Source: Acidobacteriota bacterium (lineage in GTDB: Bacteria > Acidobacteriota > Vicinamibacteria > Vicinamibacterales > UBA8438). From it: a stretch of 64,000 bases of DNA. The translations under genes and the position numbers were made by a program. Positions 1 through 7,034 of this stretch are shown here, piece by piece. The DNA lies in contig VXRJ01000038.1 in assembly GCA_009838525.1 (NCBI GenBank), positions 136,654-200,653 on the forward strand, in the 5' to 3' direction. The notes beneath the pieces were generated by a model, which was given only the letters and a program-made list of their open reading frames with translations, ran no database searches and was not told the DNA's origin. The number at the start of each line of letters is the position of its first letter. The first letter of the stretch is position 1.

Positions 1-271
1 GATCGACGCCGCGGGCAGCCTGCCGGGCGGGGAAGACTTCGATGGCGTCGCCGGCCTTCGCGCCGCGCTGCTCGAGCGCCCCGAGCTCTTTGCCAGCGTT
101 GCGGTGGAGAAGCTGCTCACGTATGCGCTCGGCCGTTCCGTCGATCCCGGCGACCAGCCGGCCGTCCGGGCCATCGTCCGATCGGCGGAGGCGGACGGTT
201 ATCGCCTTTCGTCCCTGATTCTTGGTATTGTTGACAGTCCTGCGTTCCAGATGAGGAGAGCCCAGTCATGA
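1..271 (+). CDS. C-terminal end of a DUF1592/DUF1585 (planctomycete-type cytochrome) protein, partial
   Basis: The window opens inside a reading frame (codons from base 2) that runs 89 codons to a TGA at 269-271. The end reads VEKLLTYALGR, then AVRAIVRSA, YRLSSLILGIV and SPAFQMRRAQS. This is the typical DUF1585 tail of the large exported proteins that combine a PSD1-like cytochrome with DUF1587/1592/1588/1585 domains. The next gene starts inside its stop codon (ATGA overlap at 268-271), so the two are translationally coupled. The pairing with DUF1552 matches a cassette common in Acidobacteria and Planctomycetes. Domain order upstream cannot be seen. The biochemical role of the family is not established. 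Confidence 0.85.
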   Translation, partial: IDAAGSLPGGEDFDGVAGLRAALLERPELFASVAVEKLLTYALGRSVDPGDQPAVRAIVRSAEADGYRLSSLILGIVDSPAFQMRRAQS

Positions 272-1614
272 TGATCACGAAGATGGCGCTTCCCCGGCGG
301 ACGTTCCTGCGCGGCGTTGGCGCCACCCTGGCCCTGCCGCTGCTCGACGCGATGGTCCCGGCCGCCTCCGCGATGACCAGGACCGCCGCTGCCGCGCCCC
401 GGCGTTTCGGCGTGGTCTACATGCCGATGGGGAAGCATCCGGATCCGTGGATCCCAGCCGAAGTGGGACGGATGACCGGACTCTCCGAGTCGCTCGCGCC
501 GCTGGCGCCGCACATCGATGACATCACGGTAGTGACGAATCTGGAGATCAGCGAGGCGCACACCACGGGGAACCACGCGTCGGCGAACTCGTCGTTCCTG
601 ACCTGCGTGAAGCCGAAGCGGACCGAGGGCAGCGACTACGTCAACAGCATCTCGGTCGACCAGGTCGCAGCCAAGCAGATTGGTGGCGACACGCCGCTCC
701 CGTCGCTCGAAATCGGCACCGACCTCATTGCGCAGGTGGGCAACTGCGACAACGGCTACGCCTGCGTCTACATGAACAGCCTGTCGTGGGCGTCGCCCAC
801 CGCGCCGAATCCGACCGAAGCGGACCCGCGGATCGTCTTCGAGCGGCTGTTCGGGGACGGCGGGACGCCGGAGCAGCGCAAGGCCCAGCTTCGGCAGAAC
901 CGGAGCATTCTCGACTGGGTGCTCGACGACATGGCGAGCCTGCAGAAGCAGCTCGGCGGAGGCGACAAGCTTCGCGTCGACGAGTATCTCGACACCGTGC
1001 GTGAAGTGGAGCGTCGCATCCAGCGCGCGGAGACGGCGGCGGCGCAGTCTCCGCTCAGCGACCTGAACCGGCCGACGAGCGTCCCCGACGAGTGGGAAGA
1101 GCACGTCAAGCTGATGTACGACCTGCAGGTGCTGGCGCTGCGCGCCGACCTGACCCGCGTGATCACGTTCCAGATGGCGCGCGAGGCGAGCACGCGGACC
1201 TACCCGCAGATCGGCGTGCCGGAGCCGCACCACCCGGTGTCCCATCACACGGACGATCCGGAGAAGCTGGCCAAGCTGGCAAAGATCAACCAGTACCACG
1301 TCTCGCTCTTCGCCTACCTGGTGGATCAGCTGAAGTCGACCGAGGACGGCGACGGGACGCTGCTCGACCACACGACGTACCTGCTCGGCAGCGGCCTGGG
1401 CAACCCGAACGTCCACGATCACCGCGACCTGCCGATCGTGATCGCGCGTGGCGCCGGGTCGAAGATCGCGGGCGGGCAGCACGTCAAGTACGACGAGATG
1501 ACGCCGCTGGCGAACCTCCACCTGACGCTGCTCGACGACGTGGGCGTCCGGCTCGAGGAGTTTGCCGACAGCACCGGCCACGCCGGCGAGGTGTTGGAGC
1601 CGCTCTCGCTCTGA
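268..1614 (+). CDS. DUF1552 family Tat-exported protein
   Basis: A 448-residue protein beginning with a Tat leader (LPRRTFLRG near residues 9-16, then an Ala/Leu hydrophobic stretch ending about residue 36). The body matches DUF1552: RRFGVVYMPMGKH after the leader, NLEISEAHTTGNHA, the DYVNSISVDQVAA segment, and a C-terminal half with LLGSGLGNPNVHDHRDLP. The start ATG overlaps the TGA of the upstream DUF1592/1585 gene, and AGGAGA at 254-259 gives a well-spaced ribosome site. DUF1552 has an alkaline-phosphatase-like or sulfatase-like feel but no proven activity. It is nearly always next to a DUF1592-type cytochrome, which suggests a joint periplasmic function. Confident in the family, not in the function. 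Confidence 0.93.
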   Translation: MMITKMALPRRTFLRGVGATLALPLLDAMVPAASAMTRTAAAAPRRFGVVYMPMGKHPDPWIPAEVGRMTGLSESLAPLAPHIDDITVVTNLEISEAHTTGNHASANSSFLTCVKPKRTEGSDYVNSISVDQVAAKQIGGDTPLPSLEIGTDLIAQVGNCDNGYACVYMNSLSWASPTAPNPTEADPRIVFERLFGDGGTPEQRKAQLRQNRSILDWVLDDMASLQKQLGGGDKLRVDEYLDTVREVERRIQRAETAAAQSPLSDLNRPTSVPDEWEEHVKLMYDLQVLALRADLTRVITFQMAREASTRTYPQIGVPEPHHPVSHHTDDPEKLAKLAKINQYHVSLFAYLVDQLKSTEDGDGTLLDHTTYLLGSGLGNPNVHDHRDLPIVIARGAGSKIAGGQHVKYDEMTPLANLHLTLLDDVGVRLEEFADSTGHAGEVLEPLSL

Positions 1615-1688
1615 TCACCTGGTCGCGCGACGGTTCGGATGTCGCTCGCAACGGGGGCGTGCGCGGTGCTCGCCCCGGGGAGTCACCG

Positions 1689-3188
1689 ATGCAGACCCTG
1701 CGTGAAGTGATCAGATGGTCCGCCGCGGGCTTGGCGGCGGTTGCCTGTCTGGCTGCGCTTCCGGGCGCCGGACAGGCGGCGGAAGCGGACGCTGGCCTGA
1801 TCGACGCCATCAAGGCGGTCGATGTCGATGGCGTCCGCGCGGCGCTCGCGCGCGGCGCCGACGTCACGGCGGCGGAGGCGGACGGTACGACGCCGCTCCA
1901 TTGGGCCGCCTACACCAACGAGTCGGCGATCGTGGAGTCGCTGCTCGAGGCCGGAGCCGATGCGTCGGCCGTCAACCGCTACGGCGTGCGCCCCATTTCA
2001 CTTGCCAGCATCAACGGCAACGCGGTGATCGCGGAGCAGTTGCTCGACGCGGGCGCTGACCCGAACACCGCCGCGGCGGAAGGCGAGACGGCGCTGATGA
2101 CCGCGGCGCGGACTGGTTCGCACGAGCTCGTGGAACTGCTCCTGGACCGGGGCGCGGACGTCAACGCGACCGAGACGTGGCGGGGGCAGACGGCGCTGAT
2201 GTGGGCCGCGGCCGAGGGGCATTCGCGGCTCATCCCGACGATGCTGTCGTACGGCGCCGACGTGAGCGCGCGCTCCGAGAAGGGCTGGACGCCGCTGCTG
2301 TTCGCCGTGCGGCAGGGGCACATCGGCGTGGTTCAGACGTTGCTCGAAGCGGGCGTCGACGTCGAGGAGTCACTGCCGGTCCGGGAGGAGACGCGCCGCG
2401 GCGGCACCAGCGCGGAACGCGCCGCCACCGGCCTCAACGCGTTCCTGCTCGCGGCCGCGAACGCGCACTACGAGCTGGCTGCGCTGTTGATCGATCGCGG
2501 CGCGGACGTGAACGTCGCGCCGCGCGGCTGGACCGCCCTGCACCAGGTGTCGTGGGTGCGCAAGGCGGGCGTCGCCGGCAGCAACAACCCGGCGCCGAAG
2601 GGCTCCGGAGACACAACGAGCCTGGACTTCGTCCGGAAGCTGGTGGAAGAGGGTGCGGACGTGAACGCGCTCGTCACGAGGCGTCCGCCGGCCGGCATCA
2701 CGCGGCTCAACTTCATCGGCGGTACGCCGTTCCTGCTCGCCGCGCGGACCGGCGACGCGGACCTGATGCGGCTGCTCGCCGAACTGGGCGCCGATCCCCT
2801 CCTGCCGAACGAGGACAATACGACCCCGATCATGGTGGCGTCCGGTGTCGGCACGTCGGCTCCCGGTGAGGATCCCGGCACGGAGCCGGAGGTGTACGAA
2901 GCGGTCCAGGTGGCGCTGGAGCTGGGCGGCAACGTGAACGACGTCGATGACAACGGCGAGACCGTCATGCACGGGGCCGCCTACAAGCACCTGCCGTCGG
3001 TCGTCGAGCTGCTCGCCGAGTCGGGCGCCGACGTCAACGTCTGGAATCAGCCGAACGCCAAGGGCTGGACGCCGCTCGACATCGTCCGTGGCGTCCACAT
3101 CGGCATGAACATCCAGAGCAGCCCGGTCACCGCCGACGCCATCCGCGGCGTCATGCTCGCGGCCGGCGTCGAGCCGGCGGAAGAATAG
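1689..3188 (+). CDS. Exported ankyrin-repeat protein
   Basis: A 499-residue protein with a Sec signal peptide (hydrophobic core at residues 11-29, cleavage likely after GQA) followed by roughly ten ankyrin repeats. Repeats show the classic TPLHWAA, LLEAGAD and GADVN signatures spaced about 33 residues apart (for example DGTTPLHWAA, GQTALMWAA, GWTALHQVS, GWTPLDIV). Two longer insertions interrupt the array (around residues 225-245 and 285-315). An in-frame extension to 1092 exists, but the ATG at 1689 is preceded by GGGGAG at 1677-1682 and starts exactly at the signal peptide. It follows the DUF1552 gene by 74 bp on the same strand. The likely role is protein-protein contact in the periplasm with the upstream cytochrome/DUF1552 products; that partner is an inference. 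Confidence 0.92.
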   Translation: MQTLREVIRWSAAGLAAVACLAALPGAGQAAEADAGLIDAIKAVDVDGVRAALARGADVTAAEADGTTPLHWAAYTNESAIVESLLEAGADASAVNRYGVRPISLASINGNAVIAEQLLDAGADPNTAAAEGETALMTAARTGSHELVELLLDRGADVNATETWRGQTALMWAAAEGHSRLIPTMLSYGADVSARSEKGWTPLLFAVRQGHIGVVQTLLEAGVDVEESLPVREETRRGGTSAERAATGLNAFLLAAANAHYELAALLIDRGADVNVAPRGWTALHQVSWVRKAGVAGSNNPAPKGSGDTTSLDFVRKLVEEGADVNALVTRRPPAGITRLNFIGGTPFLLAARTGDADLMRLLAELGADPLLPNEDNTTPIMVASGVGTSAPGEDPGTEPEVYEAVQVALELGGNVNDVDDNGETVMHGAAYKHLPSVVELLAESGADVNVWNQPNAKGWTPLDIVRGVHIGMNIQSSPVTADAIRGVMLAAGVEPAEE

Positions 3189-3215
3189 CGCTCGCGCTCC
3201 CGGACCGGCGTGCTG

Positions 3216-3239
3216 GAAGTTCCGCTGGCGCGGAACTTC
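3216..3239. repeat. Dispersed palindromic repeat (family P1), copy 1
   Basis: A perfect 10-bp inverted repeat, GAAGTTCCGC / GCGGAACTTC, around a TGGC loop. It lies between the convergent ankyrin and lipoprotein genes. The bases just after it (CTA on this strand) form the TAG stop of the minus-strand lipoprotein gene, so the repeat edge supplies that stop codon. Likely acts as a bidirectional terminator or mRNA end hairpin (inference). Confidence 0.85.
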
Positions 3240-4228
3240 TACGGTAGCCGCGCCCAGCGGAATGCCGTGATGACCTCGCGCCCCTCTTCGTCCATGTGTC
3301 GGGGCGGCCGCAGCGTGAGATCGGTGTCGGTCAGCTCGTAGTAGCGCCGCACCTCAGCCGGGGGCGTCTGGGAAGATCCTGCACTTCCGGCGGGATGATG
3401 GATCAGGTAGCCCTGGTCGCGCGGGCCGGGACAGGTTATGCATCCCGCAACCTCATTCAGCACGAACGGGCCGAAGTAGTGCGTGGTCCGGAGAAGGGTC
3501 TCGTCGACCGCCGGCTGATCGGCGTCGTACGGCGCACGGCCCGGCGCCAGCAGATGCACCGACATTTGCCCGGAGGGTGTGTAGAAAAGGTAGCCGTCGT
3601 CGTACTGATCGATGTCCACTTCGTAGGCGTCGGTGGTGTGACGGGAGACCGACTCGATCCGGTACGCCCCGAACAGTTGCCGGTGGGCGTCGCTCAGGTT
3701 CTCGGCCGGAAGATCGGGCTCTCGCACCCAGGTCAGCGATGCCGTCGATCCGTCCGGTGCGGGAGGCCACCGCAGCGTCAGGCTGTCCTCGCTCAACGTG
3801 TAGGGATGCCGGTATTCGGCGGCGGCCCCAACGCCCGGTTGCAGGTTCCCCGCCACGTGATGCGTGACGACTCCCGCGGCCTCGTCCACGGTGAACCGCC
3901 CGAAGTACGAGAGGTGACCGATAGACGGAGTGGACGCCTCATCGGCGTCGTCGTCGGCCGGCGCGACGGCCTCGTCCGGTCCCAGGATCGTGAGGCCCAG
4001 GTAGCCGGTTGCGTCGTAGACGAGGGATCCGAGACGGCCTTCGACCGGGGCCGCCACCGGCTCGCCGCCCGCACCGAGTTGCTCGATTCGAGCCAGCGAC
4101 CACGCCCCTGCCAGCGCTTGCTGCGCGGGCGGTATGGACGCCTCGTCGGTAGGGGACGAACCCTCGGGACCGGAGGATCCGCCGCAGGCAAGGGTAGCGG
4201 CCAGTCCGACGGCGCCGAGGAGAACCAC
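3239..4228 (-). CDS. Lipoprotein with two lipocalin-like domains
   Basis: Read from a GTG at 4228 this is a 329-residue lipoprotein: VVLLGAVGLAATLACGG has a hydrophobic core and the lipobox LACG. An in-frame ATG at 4372 would put more than 40 basic residues before the leader and overlap the upstream cytochrome gene, so it is less likely. Two related halves follow: ALAGAWSLARIEQ...LVYDATGYLGLTIL...YFGRFTVDEAAGVVTHHV, and LFGAYRIESV...FYTPSGQMSVHLL...YFGPFVLNEVAGCITCPG. Both resemble the lipocalin-like domain typified by a G.W.L opening and an H-containing FGxFxVDE strand (PF13924 type). The second half ends LTLRPPR, as these domains do. Ligand unknown. Lies downstream of the cytochrome c and cupin genes on the same strand. 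Confidence 0.75.
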   Translation of the reverse strand: MVLLGAVGLAATLACGGSSGPEGSSPTDEASIPPAQQALAGAWSLARIEQLGAGGEPVAAPVEGRLGSLVYDATGYLGLTILGPDEAVAPADDDADEASTPSIGHLSYFGRFTVDEAAGVVTHHVAGNLQPGVGAAAEYRHPYTLSEDSLTLRWPPAPDGSTASLTWVREPDLPAENLSDAHRQLFGAYRIESVSRHTTDAYEVDIDQYDDGYLFYTPSGQMSVHLLAPGRAPYDADQPAVDETLLRTTHYFGPFVLNEVAGCITCPGPRDQGYLIHHPAGSAGSSQTPPAEVRRYYELTDTDLTLRPPRHMDEEGREVITAFRWARLP

Positions 4229-4250
4229 GCCGCCGCGTTCCGACGAGCAC

Positions 4251-4270
4251 GCGTGCCCCGACGGGCACGC
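4251..4270 (-). terminator. GC-rich hairpin between cytochrome c and lipoprotein genes
   Basis: Perfect 8-bp stem GCGTGCCC / GGGCACGC with a CGAC loop, 28 bp past the stop of the cytochrome c gene and just before the probable GTG start of the lipoprotein gene. There is no T-tract. It could be an attenuator, an mRNA processing hairpin or a weak terminator. Confidence 0.4.
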
Positions 4271-4298
4271 GCGCCCCGATAGGCGTGCGAGCAGGCGC

Positions 4299-5078
4299 CT
4301 ACGGCTGGCAGGTTGCGTCCAGGCTCGCCACCACGGTGACGTTGAGGGCGTCGACGGCACCTGGTTCCTCACGGCGGATCAGGAATCCCTTCGCCTCGAC
4401 CCGGTGGCCGCGGTACGAGGCCGGATCGGGAAAGACGTACATCAATTCAAACGAATTGTCGCCAAGCGGTGTCGCCTGCGTGATCATGAGCAGGTCGTCC
4501 TTGGAGGCTTCCGGGTCGCGCGTCCGGATCGGCTCGCTCGCGCTGGTGACAATCCACCCGCGGTCTTCAGCATCCCGGGCAAGGCAGCCGACCACCTGCA
4601 CCAGGGCAAAGTTGGGGACGGCGTCCGGACCGTCCGGGCCGTGGACCAGAACGTCCGCGGCGTGCGCCATCGTCAGATCCCCGGCGCCCACGGGGAAGGC
4701 GTTCACTTCGAGGATGTAGGCCATGATCGCGAGGTAGCCTTCTTCGCCGAGGCTGCCGGCCCCGCCCGGCGGCATCGTGCGGGCGCGCGTGAGGACGCTG
4801 TCGAGGGTCAGGCCGCCCCAGTCGCGGATGAATGCCTCGCCCGCCAGCGGCCGCGCATTGGCGCCGGAAAGATCCTCGCCGTGACAGCGGGCGCAGCTCT
4901 CGCGGTACAACGCCTGTCCCCGCTTCGCCTGGTCGGCGGAATAGACGCCGTCCCAGACCGAGGGGGCGGCGTCGTCCTGCGCACTGGCGACGGTGGAGCC
5001 GGCCGCCACGACGAGGGCCGCGACCGCGCACGCGCCGACGGCGGCCGTAACTCTACCGGCCCAGGTAGTCGTCGTCAC
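4299..5078 (-). CDS. Exported c-type cytochrome, monohaem
   Basis: A 259-residue protein read from GTG 5078, which has GGGAGG about 9 bases upstream; an ATG at 5108 in frame lacks such a site. A Sec signal peptide (hydrophobic residues about 10-33, ending ASA) precedes a cytochrome c domain with haem motif CARCH (C62, C65, H66), the usual GxxLyxxsC approach, and M102 in TMPPGG as probable axial ligand. The C-terminal 110 residues (after YILEVNAFP) form an uncharacterised beta-rich extension. It overlaps the upstream cupin gene by 26 bp, suggesting coupled translation. Likely a periplasmic electron carrier working with one of the quinoproteins nearby; the partner is inferred. Confidence 0.88.
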   Translation of the reverse strand: MTTTTWAGRVTAAVGACAVAALVVAAGSTVASAQDDAAPSVWDGVYSADQAKRGQALYRESCARCHGEDLSGANARPLAGEAFIRDWGGLTLDSVLTRARTMPPGGAGSLGEEGYLAIMAYILEVNAFPVGAGDLTMAHAADVLVHGPDGPDAVPNFALVQVVGCLARDAEDRGWIVTSASEPIRTRDPEASKDDLLMITQATPLGDNSFELMYVFPDPASYRGHRVEAKGFLIRREEPGAVDALNVTVVASLDATCQP

Positions 5079-5490
5079 TAACGGGACCCTCCCAGTCCGT
5101 CTGGCCACTGACGAACGTGAGCTGCACCATGTACTGATCCGGCGCGGCGCCGTGCCAGTGGACCACGCCGGGTCCGGCGTAGACGGGGGTTCCCGGGGTC
5201 AACTCCTGCAGCGCCTCACCGCGGACCTGGGTCCGTCCGCGTCCTTCCTCGGCCATGATGATCTGCCAGTTCGAATGGCTGTGCCAGTTCGAACGCGCGC
5301 CCGCCTCGAAGCGGAGCCGCACGGCCCGGATGTCGGACGAGTCGGGCCGGGTCGGGTCGCCGCCGACGAAGTTGCTCTGGGCCGCCGTAGCGTCGGGCTG
5401 ATAGCTGACCGCCACCCCCGCGACGGTGACTGCCGTCACTACCGCCAGTGCCAACCGGATTCCTGATCGCGTGCGTTGCGTCATCACCAT
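5053..5490 (-). CDS. Exported cupin-domain protein
   Basis: A 145-residue protein with a signal peptide (hydrophobic stretch residues 11-30) and a single small cupin barrel. The first cupin motif reads WHSHSNWQIIMAEEGRG (His-x-His plus a downstream Glu) and the second PGTPVYAGPGVVHWHGA. The metal-binding HxH, E and H pattern is therefore kept, so this is probably a metal-binding periplasmic cupin of the (R)-mandelonitrile lyase/CucA-like type. No specific substrate can be assigned. It overlaps the following cytochrome c gene (stop at 5053 lies inside it), so the two form an operon. Confidence 0.88.
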   Translation of the reverse strand: MVMTQRTRSGIRLALAVVTAVTVAGVAVSYQPDATAAQSNFVGGDPTRPDSSDIRAVRLRFEAGARSNWHSHSNWQIIMAEEGRGRTQVRGEALQELTPGTPVYAGPGVVHWHGAAPDQYMVQLTFVSGQTDWEGPVSDDDYLGR

Positions 5491-5551
5491 GTCCTCCCAG
5501 CTTGCGCCGCGGCGCCCCCCAAGGGCTTAGGGCGTCCAGGTTACGAACCGG

Positions 5552-6784
5552 TCAGTCGAGCGTCCAGAGCGTGAGCGTCGAGACGTCCTTGACGAAGAGG
5601 CGGTTGCCCGACAGCGTCGGCGCCGTCCATGTCTCGCTTTCCGCCACCTCGTAGCGCTGCACCGGGTTGAACCGCGTCCGGTCGTGGTCAATCACCACCA
5701 GCTCGGCGTCGTCCTCGAGCGAGAGGATCGTGCTGCCCGACCGCGCGATCGATGCATGGTCCGCCTGGCGCGGATCGCTCGTCCAGAGCACCTCGCCGGT
5801 GTCGAGATCGAGGCCGAAGTACTGTCCGCTGTTGAGGTGCGAAAGACCGATCAGGACGTCGCCGTCCACTACGCCGTTCACCATGTGGAGCGACACGTCG
5901 TCGGTGTGCCAGACATCCTCGGTCGTCCACGCTCCGCCGCTCTCCGCAACCCGGAACGCGGTAACGCCGTTGCCGCGGCCGAGCTGAATCACCATGTCGT
6001 TGTAGAGGATCGGCGTCTGCGACGTGGTGTCGGACGACGTGGTGAACGGCCGGCTCCAGAGCAGCGCTCCGGTCTCGAGGGAAACGCCGACGAAATGGCG
6101 GTGCGTGAAGACGACCACCTGCCGCGTGCCGCCCAGATCGAACAGCATCGGCGAGCCGTACGCCGGGCCGTCCCCGTCCCATGTCCAGCGGACGTCGCCG
6201 CTGGCGACGTCGAAGGCGTTCAGCCGGCCGTTGTTGTCTCCGCCGACGTGCAGGATCACGAGATCGTCGACGACCAGTGCCGACTGCGACGTGTGGAAGG
6301 CGGGTGCGCCGGTGTCGGGGACCTGCCACAACTGCCGTCCGTCGGAGGCATCGAACGCGGTGACGGTCCCGGTCATGCCCAGCGTGAAGAGGCGGCCGTC
6401 GGCGTACGTCGGCGTCGACTTCGGACCCGCACGGTGGCGCGCCGTCGACGGATTCATGTTGAACGGAGCGGGATAGGCGGTTCGCCAGAGGGTTTCCCCC
6501 GTGCCGGCGTCGAGGGCGGCCATCACCTCGTCGTCTCCCTGGCGGCTGAACTGGTAGATACGGTCGCCGATCAGCACCGGCGTGGCGTAGCCCAACCCCA
6601 CCTCGACCGACCATTGCTGGTTCAGCGCGCTCGGCCATTGCGACGGAACGTCGAACCCGCTGGCTACGCCGTCCCTCGCCGGGCCGCGCCATTGGGGCCA
6701 GTCCTGGGCGGCCGTGTCGGCGACGCCCAACGGGATCATTGCGATGGCCATCGCGGCCACCCACAGTCGCTGCTGATTGGTCAT
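5552..6784 (-). CDS. Exported PQQ-type beta-propeller protein (quinoprotein/BamB-like fold)
   Basis: A 410-residue protein. Start at ATG 6784 (MTNQQR) chosen because GGAG lies upstream and the signal peptide begins directly; an in-frame ATG at 6817 would add 11 residues. After the leader comes WPQWRGPARDG, the standard opening of this pyrrolo-quinoline quinone-like propeller family. Repeated blade motifs follow such as ALDAGTGETLWR, AFDASDGRQLW, AFDVASGDVRWTW and LDLDTGEVLW. The repeats are of the AxDxxTGexLW type seen in BamB and quinoproteins. No catalytic Asp/Glu set or haem motif is visible, so a structural or sensing role is as likely as dehydrogenase activity. It is followed 61 bp downstream by the cupin gene. 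Confidence 0.88.
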   Translation of the reverse strand: MTNQQRLWVAAMAIAMIPLGVADTAAQDWPQWRGPARDGVASGFDVPSQWPSALNQQWSVEVGLGYATPVLIGDRIYQFSRQGDDEVMAALDAGTGETLWRTAYPAPFNMNPSTARHRAGPKSTPTYADGRLFTLGMTGTVTAFDASDGRQLWQVPDTGAPAFHTSQSALVVDDLVILHVGGDNNGRLNAFDVASGDVRWTWDGDGPAYGSPMLFDLGGTRQVVVFTHRHFVGVSLETGALLWSRPFTTSSDTTSQTPILYNDMVIQLGRGNGVTAFRVAESGGAWTTEDVWHTDDVSLHMVNGVVDGDVLIGLSHLNSGQYFGLDLDTGEVLWTSDPRQADHASIARSGSTILSLEDDAELVVIDHDRTRFNPVQRYEVAESETWTAPTLSGNRLFVKDVSTLTLWTLD

Positions 6785-6922
6785 GATTCTTGCTCCGGGT
6801 CGCGGTGGCGGCCCCATTCGGCCCCCCGTACGGTCGCGACTCTATTCTACGGCGATTCCCGCGGCCCGCAACTGGCAGTCCGTGCTTGGATCAGGCGGCG
6901 CAGTCGTTGCAGAATGGCGCAA

Positions 6923-6968
6923 GCGCGCCCTTGCGGGCGCGCTGGAAGTTCCGCTGGCGCGGAACTTC
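6923..6968. repeat. Dispersed palindromic repeat (family P1), copy 2, two-hairpin form
   Basis: Two adjacent perfect palindromes: GCGCGCCC / GGGCGCGC around TTGC (6923-6942), then GAAGTTCCGC / GCGGAACTTC around TGGC (6945-6968). This is the longest form of the repeat in the window and defines the full unit. It lies in the divergent gap between the propeller gene (start 6784) and the next plus-strand gene (start 7035). Confidence 0.88.
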
Positions 6969-7034
6969 TGCGGCGAGAGCTCAGCGAGGTACGGCAGAAG
7001 CGCGCAGTGGAGCGACGCCCGGAGGGGGAAACAG

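Noticed and set aside
199-1581. Very long antisense open frames opposite most genes (for example opposite the DUF1552, quinoprotein and amidohydrolase genes)
   Set aside because: They are Arg/His/Val-rich, lack leaders or ribosome sites and match no family; this is expected on the reverse strand of GC-rich coding DNA.
1092-1688. Upstream extension of the ankyrin gene to base 1092
   Set aside because: It overlaps the DUF1552 coding region in another frame and has no signal peptide; the ATG at 1689 has a good ribosome site.
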